In this document: positions 16,688 to 24,099 of the stretch, in pieces
Layout: every line of letters begins with the position of its first letter
Numbering within the stretch: the first letter of the stretch is position 1
DNA from: Dictyobacter alpinus
GTDB taxonomy: Bacteria; Chloroflexota; Ktedonobacteria; Ktedonobacterales; Ktedonobacteraceae
Direction: 5' to 3'
Assembly: GCF_003967575.1 (NCBI RefSeq)
Contig: NZ_BIFT01000002.1
Span: forward strand, 2,170,001 to 2,234,000
DNA: 64,000 nt
Made by a program: the position numbers and the translations under genes
Notes under the pieces: generated by a model
Databases searched by the model: none
The model's input: only the letters and a program-made list of their open reading frames with translations
Told to the model about the DNA's origin: nothing

Positions 16688-17548
16688 TTATGCTGATTGA
16701 GCCACCAGCCAGATATGATCAAATTTTTGCGCTTTTAAATCTGATAGCTTTATCCAATAGTAGAGCATACCAGAACCGGGCCAGTTCATGCCAGTTCTGT
16801 CATCACTATCTACTTGCAGCAGGAGATGCCAATCGTTGCTGTCCTTCGACAGGTCTTTGACCTTAGGATCATTAATATCGGTTACCCCATTGCTCGCCAT
16901 CTGGCACTGAAGACGCATATCATCTTGCAGGGTATCCGGATAACCAAACATCAGATGGCGTGGTAGTGTCTTATCTCTGTCATCATTAAATTGCCCGTAG
17001 ACAGTATCATAGTGCTCCTGATCCTCATCACTCCACTTTAAATTTGCGATCTCTAGCTGAGGCTGTTGTGCCATCGTGAGTTCCGATTTAGCCTTTACCG
17101 CGCAAGTTTTGAAGCGTGCTTCCTTTGGCAATTTTTCTGGTACTACCGCGCGCTCCAAATGTTGTATATCCGCACTATAAAGAACCTGCCAGCCGCCAGA
17201 AGTTTGGGGATCGTCGCCATACGTTTCTTGTTTAGCATCATAAAAAAACCAGAGCATCCCCTGCTGTGGCAGCCAGTGATTCGTATCATAGGATGTGATA
17301 TCCGCAAGGCGAATTTGAGCGACAAAGGATTGTGGAAGATCTTTCCACATCGGCCATTGCTGTGCTGCTGGTAGATCGGGCACACCCCCGATTTTAGAAA
17401 TACCAACCTCTAATTTATCTTCTGCTCCTGCATCCGTCACTGGCGTGGCTTCAAGCTGGATTGCTGGCTGCAATAATACATCAGTATACTGCTTCAGGCG
17501 TTCCAGCCCCTCTTTTTGCAGGGCGCTTTGAGTAGCAGAAAGGTCCAT
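16688..17548 (-). CDS. DUF1963 (YwqG-like) protein
   Basis: 286 residues from the ATG at 17548, placed nine bases after GGAGG; the ATG at 17557 touches that site and is less likely. Family features are KIGGVPDLPAAQQWPMWKD (about 50-68), SFVAQIRLADI, QGMLWFFYDAK, HLMFGYPDTLQDDMRLQC and the C-terminal WHLLLQVDSDD...GSGMLYYWI. DUF1963 proteins are cytoplasmic beta-sheet proteins of unknown biochemical role, often near SUKH-type genes. It is upstream of the lipoprotein gene on the same strand with a 48-base gap, so the two may be co-transcribed. Confidence 0.8.
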   Translation of the reverse strand: MDLSATQSALQKEGLERLKQYTDVLLQPAIQLEATPVTDAGAEDKLEVGISKIGGVPDLPAAQQWPMWKDLPQSFVAQIRLADITSYDTNHWLPQQGMLWFFYDAKQETYGDDPQTSGGWQVLYSADIQHLERAVVPEKLPKEARFKTCAVKAKSELTMAQQPQLEIANLKWSDEDQEHYDTVYGQFNDDRDKTLPRHLMFGYPDTLQDDMRLQCQMASNGVTDINDPKVKDLSKDSNDWHLLLQVDSDDRTGMNWPGSGMLYYWIKLSDLKAQKFDHIWLVAQSA

Positions 17549-17888
17549 GCTATTCATCCTCCATCACATTTATATTAAATATCATCTCGATCACTGTTCT
17601 ACCGAGGCTAATAGTGTTATCAATCGGAAAGACAGTGCTACATATAGCTTACTGCTACAGCAGAAAACATACTCTTATAGTACGTTGCAGCCGAGTTTTT
17701 TGAGCCAGCCTTTCTTATGGATAAAACCGTAGTGGCTCTTTTTTCTGCCAACGAGCATATCTAGCCAGCGCTGGCCAGGGAGATTTTGCGTGAGAAGTAA
17801 ACTTTATTGTGAAGCTGAATATCTCTGTTCAGCGTTGTGTTGAACAGAGTCTTATCGTCTAAAGAGAAGCGCAACAAAAGGAAAGCAC

Positions 17889-18791
17889 ATGAAGACACTG
17901 ATTATCATTCCCACCTATAATGAGGCCGAAAATCTGCCGTCGCTTTTGAGTGGTATTTTCTCCTATGTTCCCCATACGGATGTGCTCATTGTGGACGATA
18001 ATTCTCCTGATGGAACGGGACGATTGGTCGAAGAAATGCGTAGGCAGAATCCACATATTCATATTCTGCATCGGCCAGGAAAACTAGGTTTAGGAACGGC
18101 CTACATTGCCGGTTTTAAGTATGCGATTATTCATAAATATGATGCCATATTTGAGATGGACGCCGATTTTTCTCATGATCCCCAGCACTTGCCGGCCTTT
18201 ATTTCTGCCATCGCTGAGGCAGACCTGGTGATAGGTTCACGCTATATCCCGGGTGGTAGTACACCCAACTGGTCATTTCCACGACGCTTGATCAGTGGAG
18301 GTGGTAATATCTTTGCCCGCCGCATATTGAATATACCGGTTCAGGATTGTACCGGTGGCTTTCGCTGCTATCGGCGCCAGACCCTGGAGGCGATTAATCT
18401 TGATGCTGTACAGTCTCGGGGGTATGCATTCCAGATTGAGATGACATATCGTGTCCTGCACCACGGTCTCAAGGTATATGAGACTCCTATTACGTTTGTT
18501 GATCGCCGCCTTGGTCAATCTAAAATGTCGCGTACTATTATGGTAGAGGCCTTCACCTATGTAATCAGAACGCGCATGAAAAGCCTGTTTAGCACGCGTA
18601 AGCGCGTAGCTTATATGCATAAAATCTTACCACTTGTCCCTCTACCCCAGCGTGTAGAGTCCCTCGTGCCTCGTAATCCGCCAGCCAGTGCGAGCGATCC
18701 AGCAGTACATGATCAACCTGCTACTATACCAGCAAGCAGCACACGTAGCCGGCCTTTCCATATACCACCACGCCCGACGCGCCGGTCATAA
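17889..18791 (+). CDS. Family 2 glycosyltransferase, polyprenol-phosphate mannose synthase-like
   Basis: 300 residues; AAAGGAAAG precedes the ATG. The GT-A domain spans about 1-235: IIIPTYNEAENLP, VDDNSPDGTG, LGTAYIAGFKYA, the DxD-type EMDADFSHDP (about 84-93), VIGSRYIPGG, DCTGGFRCYRR and YAFQIEMTYR. It matches the soluble DPM1 class, which moves mannose or glucose from a nucleotide sugar to polyprenyl phosphate at the inner membrane face. There is no C-terminal membrane domain. Instead there is a Pro/Arg-rich, probably disordered tail (about 250-300) that may tether it by charge. Confidence 0.88.
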   Translation: MKTLIIIPTYNEAENLPSLLSGIFSYVPHTDVLIVDDNSPDGTGRLVEEMRRQNPHIHILHRPGKLGLGTAYIAGFKYAIIHKYDAIFEMDADFSHDPQHLPAFISAIAEADLVIGSRYIPGGSTPNWSFPRRLISGGGNIFARRILNIPVQDCTGGFRCYRRQTLEAINLDAVQSRGYAFQIEMTYRVLHHGLKVYETPITFVDRRLGQSKMSRTIMVEAFTYVIRTRMKSLFSTRKRVAYMHKILPLVPLPQRVESLVPRNPPASASDPAVHDQPATIPASSTRSRPFHIPPRPTRRS

Positions 18792-18810
18792 CAGATGTTG
18801 AGATACAAAA

Positions 18811-18848
18811 AATACATATGGACGCAACTATTGGCGTCCATATGTATT
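18811..18848. terminator. Bidirectional terminator between convergent genes
   Basis: 15-bp perfect arms (AATACATATGGACGC and complement) with an 8-base loop, placed between the + glycosyltransferase and the - LLM gene. Confidence 0.75.
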
Positions 18849-18857
18849 GTGTGTGGA

Positions 18858-19820
18858 TCATGAGAGTTGTGGGAGCACGCTGGTAGCAAAGGCACGTAGA
18901 CGTTCCATATCATCAAAATCAAACCACTGTAACATGACCTCTTCAGCTCCAGCCTCTTCATAAGCTCGTAGCTGTGACACGATCTGTTCAGCAGTACCAA
19001 TGATGGATTTATTATCTGCGACCAGTCTGGCCACCAAATCTTCTGTTGAGAGGTGCTTGAATGCAGCATCCTGCCGAAAATTGCTGAGCTTGCTTTCAAG
19101 TTCAGCCATATCGCGCCCAAAGATCAGTCCATGCATAGCTGTACGCTGAACGGCACCAGGTTGGCGGCCTGCCTGTTGTAAGAGATTATCCAGCAACTTC
19201 GAGCGCTCCTGGAAGTCCTGTGGCGACAGGAAGACCCCATTCCAGATATCCGCGTAGCGCGCAACCAGCGGTAGCGTGCGTTTGACGCCATTGCCACCGA
19301 TCAGTATGCGTGTTCCACCGGATCGCTGTGGACGTGGGAGCAGGATGGCTTCATGCAACTGGAAGAAGCGACCTTCAAATGTCACCGGTTCATCACTACG
19401 TATCAGGCGCGTCACAACCTCCAACCCCTCCTCAAAGCGGGCCATCCGTGTCTTGATATCGCCCAGAGCATGTCCGAAAAGATGATGTTCGCGTTCCTGC
19501 CAGCCTGCACCCAGACCGAGGATCATGCGACCTCCACTAAGATCATCGATAGCGGCGGCCTGACGGGCCAGCAACGTTGGCTCACGGAAAGAGATCGGCG
19601 CGACCAGTGGTCCAAAATGAATATTCTCGGTGCGATCCGCCAGGTATGTCAGCGACGTGATCATTTCTAAAGAATCTAAATCAGGTGGATTAGGATTGGT
19701 GAAGTGATCTGAGCGGAAGAGTCCGGCGAAGCCTGACTGATCTACCGTTGCGGCTATCTGTTTCCAGTAGGGCCAGTTCATGCCCATCTGGCCTTCAATC
19801 ATTATAGAGACTTTTACCAT
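18858..19820 (-). CDS. LLM-class flavin-dependent oxidoreductase
   Basis: 320 residues; GAGGA precedes the ATG by eight bases. It is a luciferase-like monooxygenase TIM barrel: start VSIMIEGQMGMNWPYWKQ, GLFRSDHFTNPN, NIHFGPLVAPISFREPTLLA, DDLSGGRMILGLGAGW and RILIGGNGVKRTLPLVARYAD. GLGAGWQEREH and the SGGR segment are typical of F420- or FMN-dependent members. Cofactor and substrate cannot be fixed from sequence. Single gene, convergent with the glycosyltransferase. Confidence 0.87.
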   Translation of the reverse strand: MVKVSIMIEGQMGMNWPYWKQIAATVDQSGFAGLFRSDHFTNPNPPDLDSLEMITSLTYLADRTENIHFGPLVAPISFREPTLLARQAAAIDDLSGGRMILGLGAGWQEREHHLFGHALGDIKTRMARFEEGLEVVTRLIRSDEPVTFEGRFFQLHEAILLPRPQRSGGTRILIGGNGVKRTLPLVARYADIWNGVFLSPQDFQERSKLLDNLLQQAGRQPGAVQRTAMHGLIFGRDMAELESKLSNFRQDAAFKHLSTEDLVARLVADNKSIIGTAEQIVSQLRAYEEAGAEEVMLQWFDFDDMERLRAFATSVLPQLS

Positions 19821-19888
19821 AGAAATATCCTCAGCTTCCTTGAGTTTATGTTTTGACTATACACCGCTGAAAGCTGAAAGCGCAATAT

Positions 19889-19956
19889 TGTATGTATGTG
19901 TGGTGAGGTGGATGCGCGGCCGCGGCCGCGCATCCACCTCACCACACATACATACA
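19889..19956. repeat. 68-bp perfect palindrome with no spacer
   Basis: Arms 19889-19922 and 19923-19956 are exact 34-bp complements with centre GGCCGCGGCC. It lies between the S-component terminator and the upstream side of the LLM gene. No T-run. Confidence 0.92.
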
Positions 19957-19994
19957 GTTTGATTAGATGAAAAGGTGAGTTCAACGGGAAAAAT

Positions 19995-20035
19995 AAAAGC
20001 AGGAAGGAGAACATTAATCTCTTTCCTGCTTTTAC
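19995..20035 (-). terminator. Terminator of the amidohydrolase/S-component unit
   Basis: 12-bp arms (TAAAAGCAGGAA at 19995-20006; complement at 20024-20035). On the - strand it is followed by TTTTATTTTT, 25 bases after the S-component stop. Confidence 0.75.
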
Positions 20036-20060
20036 TTTGCTTACTATGGCTTGCTGTGAT

Positions 20061-20768
20061 TTAGCGTAGGGCGTCGCGGATAGTAAGACCAAAGCGTTCG
20101 ACGATTGGTCCTAGTTTGGCGAGTAGGACGGAGCCGATGACTGTAGTGACGATGATATTGACGACGGCCCAGGTGATCCAGCTGGGAATAAACTGATTGG
20201 CGGTCTCAACGCCTGCATTGAGCAGTATATAGTTGCCGTAGAGTCCACCAATGATGTTGTTAGGGAGTACGGCACAGACCAGGAAGAAGAGGAAGCCGCG
20301 TTTGGTGAAGACATCTTTGCCGATTGGGCTTACGCCGAAGCGATAGGCGAAGAAGCGATAGAGCAGCATGGGAATGCAGAGCTGAATAAAATCAGCGGCT
20401 CCAAATGGAATGGCAATGATTGGCGGGAAGCCGGACATGAGGCCTGCGCCGACAAAATTACCGATATAGGCGATCACGAAGGCCCAGCCGCCGAACCAGA
20501 GTGCAAAAGGAATACCGAAGCCGATGGCAATAAAGAGTGGGCTGACACCAAGAGCTGGATTAGGCACCAAGGCTATAGTCAACCAGGATAATATCGTGTA
20601 GACAGCCGTAGCTACGGCTACCGTGACCAGCTGAGAAAGCGTGGGCCAGCCAGTGAAGCGGAACGAGTAGCGCACACTGGTAGATTCACTACCAGTTACC
20701 TGGGGTGGCTCATCTGGATAATCATGGGCAACGTTGACTCTGTCGGGCTGTTTCAATGAATCTTCCAT
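20061..20768 (-). CDS. Candidate ECF transporter S component (substrate-binding membrane protein)
   Basis: 235 residues from the ATG at 20768 (AAAGGA upstream); a frame from 20822 would add a Cys/Phe-rich stretch without ribosome site. A 45-residue polar N-terminus is followed by five or six helices: LVTVAVATAVYTILSWLTIA, FIAIGFGIPFALWFGGWAFV, then IAYIGNFVGAGLMSGFPPII, DFIQLCIPMLLYRFF, FLFFLVCAVLPNNIIGGLY and WAVVNIIVTTVIGSVLLA. The alternation of short hydrophobic helices with small-residue loops and the G-N-F-V-G-A-G segment fit S components. It lacks its own ATPase neighbours, so it would use the EcfT/EcfA module at 9-12 kb. The gene follows the amidohydrolase by 80 bases, implying that the imported compound is a deaminase substrate. 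The family call is tentative. Confidence 0.55.
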   Translation of the reverse strand: MEDSLKQPDRVNVAHDYPDEPPQVTGSESTSVRYSFRFTGWPTLSQLVTVAVATAVYTILSWLTIALVPNPALGVSPLFIAIGFGIPFALWFGGWAFVIAYIGNFVGAGLMSGFPPIIAIPFGAADFIQLCIPMLLYRFFAYRFGVSPIGKDVFTKRGFLFFLVCAVLPNNIIGGLYGNYILLNAGVETANQFIPSWITWAVVNIIVTTVIGSVLLAKLGPIVERFGLTIRDALR

Positions 20769-20848
20769 TGAGGAAAAATCCTTTCTGCTAATGCTGCAAA
20801 AATAGTGAGCTGAAAAGAACAATAAATATTGTGTCTACTAATAAAGAA

Positions 20849-22414
20849 CTACAATCCTTGATTTTTCTGAAGAATCAAGTGACGTAATTTGTTAAGTTGG
20901 GCGAGAACTTTATCTGTACTGGCCATACTAGTGGCGATGTTAGCTGTAGATTTTAGCGCGAACTGATATTGTTCTCTGATTTCTTGTCGTAGTGCTTGTT
21001 CATCTATATTGAGTGGCTTCCCATGTTCTACCACCACTTCTCCATTGACAATCACACCATCGATAGCCGTTCCATGTTCGCAATAGATCAAATGAAGGTA
21101 GGGATCGCGTAATGGTAGAAAGGCATCGGATTCCAGATCGATCAAAAGGAGATCTGCCAGTTGCTGCTCTTCAATACGACCGAGCTCGGCTGAAAGCCCC
21201 AGGGCTGCGGCGCCTCCCTCGGTGGCTGCGTGCAAAATTTCAGCTGGCTGAGGCCATTGATGATAATCTACATCTGGCAAATTATGCATCAATCCTGTTT
21301 GTTTCAGCACATCAAACATATTCTGCCGATCATTGCTGGCTGAGCCGTCACTACCCAGAGCCATAATTACTCCCTGATCGAGGGCCTCGGATAATGGGAA
21401 ACGGCCACTGCCCAGGCGTAGATTACTGATTGGATTATGCACGACCGTGGTACCCGTGTCTGCCAGGATGCGTAGGTCGCCGGGCTCTAGCCAGATCGTA
21501 TGAGCTAAAGACGTACCAGGACGGAGTAGTCCCATGTGTTTCAGATAGCGAATACCCCCCTGTCCAAGTGTGTCGCGAATGACCGCCGCCTGTAGCTCTG
21601 TCTCGACTGCATGCAGGTGCATACCTGTATGATAGCATTCTGAAAGTTCCAGACAAGTCTCTAACAACTCAGGACTACACCAGTGAATACCGCTTGGGCC
21701 GACCAGGCAGCGTAAGCGTCCATTCGCCGTATTGTTCCAGGTTGAGATAAACCGTTCCAGTGCCTTGACCTGCTGGTTGATAGGTGCCCAGTCCTTAAAG
21801 CGATCGGTAAACGGATGGCTTGGAAAGGTCATCCCATATTTATTGCCAGCCTCAAGCACCAGATCCTGGTCCTCAATCGATGGGGCCACAGCCGCGCGGA
21901 TGCCCGCATCATGATAGGCATGCATCGTCGCATCCAGATATTCCGTTGAGACTCCAGCACTCGTCCAGAGATGATCCAGGACCGCCGTTGTGCCGGTTTT
22001 CAGCATCTCTAAAGCACCCAGCAAGGTGCTAAGATACACTAAATTCGGCGACCATTCAAGCGTATCTCCAAATAACGGTACCAACCATAGTTCCAAAGGC
22101 ATCGAAAGAGAGGTAGCCTTCATGAGATTTTCCAGAGAATGTGTATGGGCATTTACCAGACCAGGCACCACTAAACGATTCTTACCTCTAATGACTCTTT
22201 CAACCTGCTGTGGATTAAAAGTTAAGCTACCAGTTGGACCAACCGCCGCAATCCTTTGACCGGCAATCAGAATATCTTGCTCATGCAATAATTTTCCTGG
22301 TTCATCTGGTGCCAGCAAGGTACAGCCACGGATAAGCAAATACTGTAGACCTGTGTTGGTATCTTCTACAGATGATCCGGGCGCATATGACTGTAAGCGT
22401 GGAACCGTTTGCAT
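20849..22414 (-). CDS. Amidohydrolase / aminohydrolase (TRZ/ATZ, cytosine deaminase-like group)
   Basis: 521 residues from the ATG at 22414, with GAGGAG six bases upstream; a longer frame from 22447 is disfavoured. The metal-dependent hydrolase fold is clear: N-terminal beta-sandwich (LIRGCTLLAPDEP...LHEQDILIAGQRIAAVGP); metal site VVPGLVNAHTHSLENLMKA (His-x-His, about 85-88); HLHAVETE (His, about 265); HTIWLEPGD; TTVVHNPISNLRLGSG; LGSDGSASNDRQNMFDVLK (Asp, about 356); and the C-terminal sandwich GTAIDGVIVNGEVVVEHGKP. Relatives deaminate or dechlorinate rings such as guanine, 8-oxoguanine, S-adenosylhomocysteine and triazines. Coupling with an S component suggests salvage of an imported ring compound. 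Confidence 0.85.
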   Translation of the reverse strand: MQTVPRLQSYAPGSSVEDTNTGLQYLLIRGCTLLAPDEPGKLLHEQDILIAGQRIAAVGPTGSLTFNPQQVERVIRGKNRLVVPGLVNAHTHSLENLMKATSLSMPLELWLVPLFGDTLEWSPNLVYLSTLLGALEMLKTGTTAVLDHLWTSAGVSTEYLDATMHAYHDAGIRAAVAPSIEDQDLVLEAGNKYGMTFPSHPFTDRFKDWAPINQQVKALERFISTWNNTANGRLRCLVGPSGIHWCSPELLETCLELSECYHTGMHLHAVETELQAAVIRDTLGQGGIRYLKHMGLLRPGTSLAHTIWLEPGDLRILADTGTTVVHNPISNLRLGSGRFPLSEALDQGVIMALGSDGSASNDRQNMFDVLKQTGLMHNLPDVDYHQWPQPAEILHAATEGGAAALGLSAELGRIEEQQLADLLLIDLESDAFLPLRDPYLHLIYCEHGTAIDGVIVNGEVVVEHGKPLNIDEQALRQEIREQYQFALKSTANIATSMASTDKVLAQLNKLRHLILQKNQGL

Positions 22415-22479
22415 ACAAATCTCCTCTATAGTGCAACCACTTAGCATAAATGATGGATGATCACTTCATACTGCAGCGC

Positions 22480-23964
22480 TCATGCTGAACGTAGCTGGTC
22501 AGCGCGATCATAGCAATCTACTGCGTCACGATGGCGTCCTAACGCATCCAGTGCGGTACCACGGTTCGTCCATGTTTGTGGATCATTAGGATCAATATGC
22601 ATCGCCTGTTCATAAGCCATCAACGCTTCTTTATGGCGCTCAAGGGCGAAATAGGTATCTCCCAGTGCCACCCAGATATGAGCTTTTTCTGGATGAACCT
22701 CAATCGCACGATGGTACGCTTTCAGCGCCTCATCATACTCCCGCAGGGTGAATAACTTGTCCCCCCGCTTCTCCCAATCCTCGGCCGTTAAGGGCGTGCC
22801 TGGTGTGATTGGTGTGGCGGGCAGAGCCGGTGTCATGGGGCCGGCCATCAAAGCTGGTATGGGTGTAACAGGATTACTATATCCATGCGAACTGCCCGAG
22901 CTGCCAGGTCCTGTTGGTGGAACGCGTGACAAGGATCCAGATGAGGAAGACCAGCCAGCATCGATGTTCATATTTGGCTGTTTAAACTGCTGCATTCCCC
23001 GGGAATTTCCCGAGCGACTCATCAATGTTAGCAGGTCCTGTACCAGCAGATGGAGAGATGGATAGCGGCGCTCCGGTTTATTGTGCATGCCACGATTCAA
23101 GACTGGCAATAGTGGTTCATATTCATGGCGTTGCAATACCTGAGGAAACAACTGCTGACAGAGGACCGCGAACATATACTGATCGCTAGCTGGATTGACC
23201 GCGTTCCAATACGCCTGGGCATTGCCCTGTTGAGCTGCCTGCGCTGCTCGGTAGAGTTCCGCGGGCAAGTACGGTGTTGGTGGTGGCTGTAAACGGGCCA
23301 GACCAAAATCGGCGATCCAGGCGCGTTCAGGGCTGGAGAACAAGATATTTCCGGGCACCAGCGCTCCATGGTTGAGTCCACGTGCATGTGCCGCCTCCAA
23401 TGCGGTCCCCAATTGCTGCAGGACCTGTAACAGTACTGCGGCTGATGAACTGCCTTTCTCGTACAGGGTGCGCTGGTTATCCTTATTTTGCAGATAAGCT
23501 ACAAATTGTTGGATGGTACCAGGAATATACTGACAGAGCGTGAGTAAGTACGTCTGGGGTGGAGTATCCAGGCGTCCGAAAAACGCGCCACTACCACTGG
23601 CTGGTTGTTCCGGTGACCAGGTACTACAACTAAAAACCGATAGGATCGAGTCGTGGCGCAACGTTGTCGCTACTCTTACCTCACGTCTGGCTGCCTGCCA
23701 CAGCTCAGGATTCGCCGTGCTGGCTGCGGATAACTTGATGGCCACCGGTTGGCCAGAGCGTTGATGGTGCGCTAGATAAGCATGACCGCTTCTTCCAATA
23801 CCCAGAAGTTTGTGGACCTGATAGATCCCCAGGGTAGTATGAGCCGCCAGCGCGCCACATACGCGGCAAATGGTCTCCTCCGACTGTAGCGCGTGCGAAG
23901 GATGTCCAAGACAAAACGGAGCCATGTGCCTGCCCTGTGGCTCGTATTGTGTGTTGTGATCCAT
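22480..23964 (-). CDS. Zinc-ribbon/protein kinase-like/TPR protein with degenerate catalytic loop
   Basis: 494 residues from the ATG at 23964. N-terminus: probable zinc knuckle (FCLGHPSHALQ...CRVCGALA). Kinase-like domain about 45-320: Gly loop GIGRSGHAYLAHH (about 53), Lys in PVAIKLSAAS (about 72), and IADFGLARLQ (DFG, about 218). The catalytic loop reads LNHGALVPGNILF where active kinases have H-R-D-x-K-P-x-N. The catalytic Asp is therefore Ala and the Lys is Val, so it is probably a pseudokinase or very weak kinase. A Ser/Gly/Pro linker follows, then three TPR units (about 395-490: EALKAYHRAIEVHPE, EALMAYEQAMHIDPN). It sits between the 10-TM protein and the amidohydrolase on the same strand, with 65-135 base gaps. 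Confidence 0.82.
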   Translation of the reverse strand: MDHNTQYEPQGRHMAPFCLGHPSHALQSEETICRVCGALAAHTTLGIYQVHKLLGIGRSGHAYLAHHQRSGQPVAIKLSAASTANPELWQAARREVRVATTLRHDSILSVFSCSTWSPEQPASGSGAFFGRLDTPPQTYLLTLCQYIPGTIQQFVAYLQNKDNQRTLYEKGSSSAAVLLQVLQQLGTALEAAHARGLNHGALVPGNILFSSPERAWIADFGLARLQPPPTPYLPAELYRAAQAAQQGNAQAYWNAVNPASDQYMFAVLCQQLFPQVLQRHEYEPLLPVLNRGMHNKPERRYPSLHLLVQDLLTLMSRSGNSRGMQQFKQPNMNIDAGWSSSSGSLSRVPPTGPGSSGSSHGYSNPVTPIPALMAGPMTPALPATPITPGTPLTAEDWEKRGDKLFTLREYDEALKAYHRAIEVHPEKAHIWVALGDTYFALERHKEALMAYEQAMHIDPNDPQTWTNRGTALDALGRHRDAVDCYDRADQLRSA

Positions 23965-24099
23965 CTCATTCTGCCTCTCTTCTGAGATAGTGGAAGCCTT
24001 CCTACATAACACATTTTGACGGTATCAAGATATCAAGCAGGAGGGATACCTGTTTGCCTTGTAGTGCCCCTGGTTTGTCTATCCCTCTTGCTTGTATGT

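Noticed and set aside
22748..23065. 105-codon + strand frame
   Set aside because: Antisense to the linker of the pseudokinase gene.
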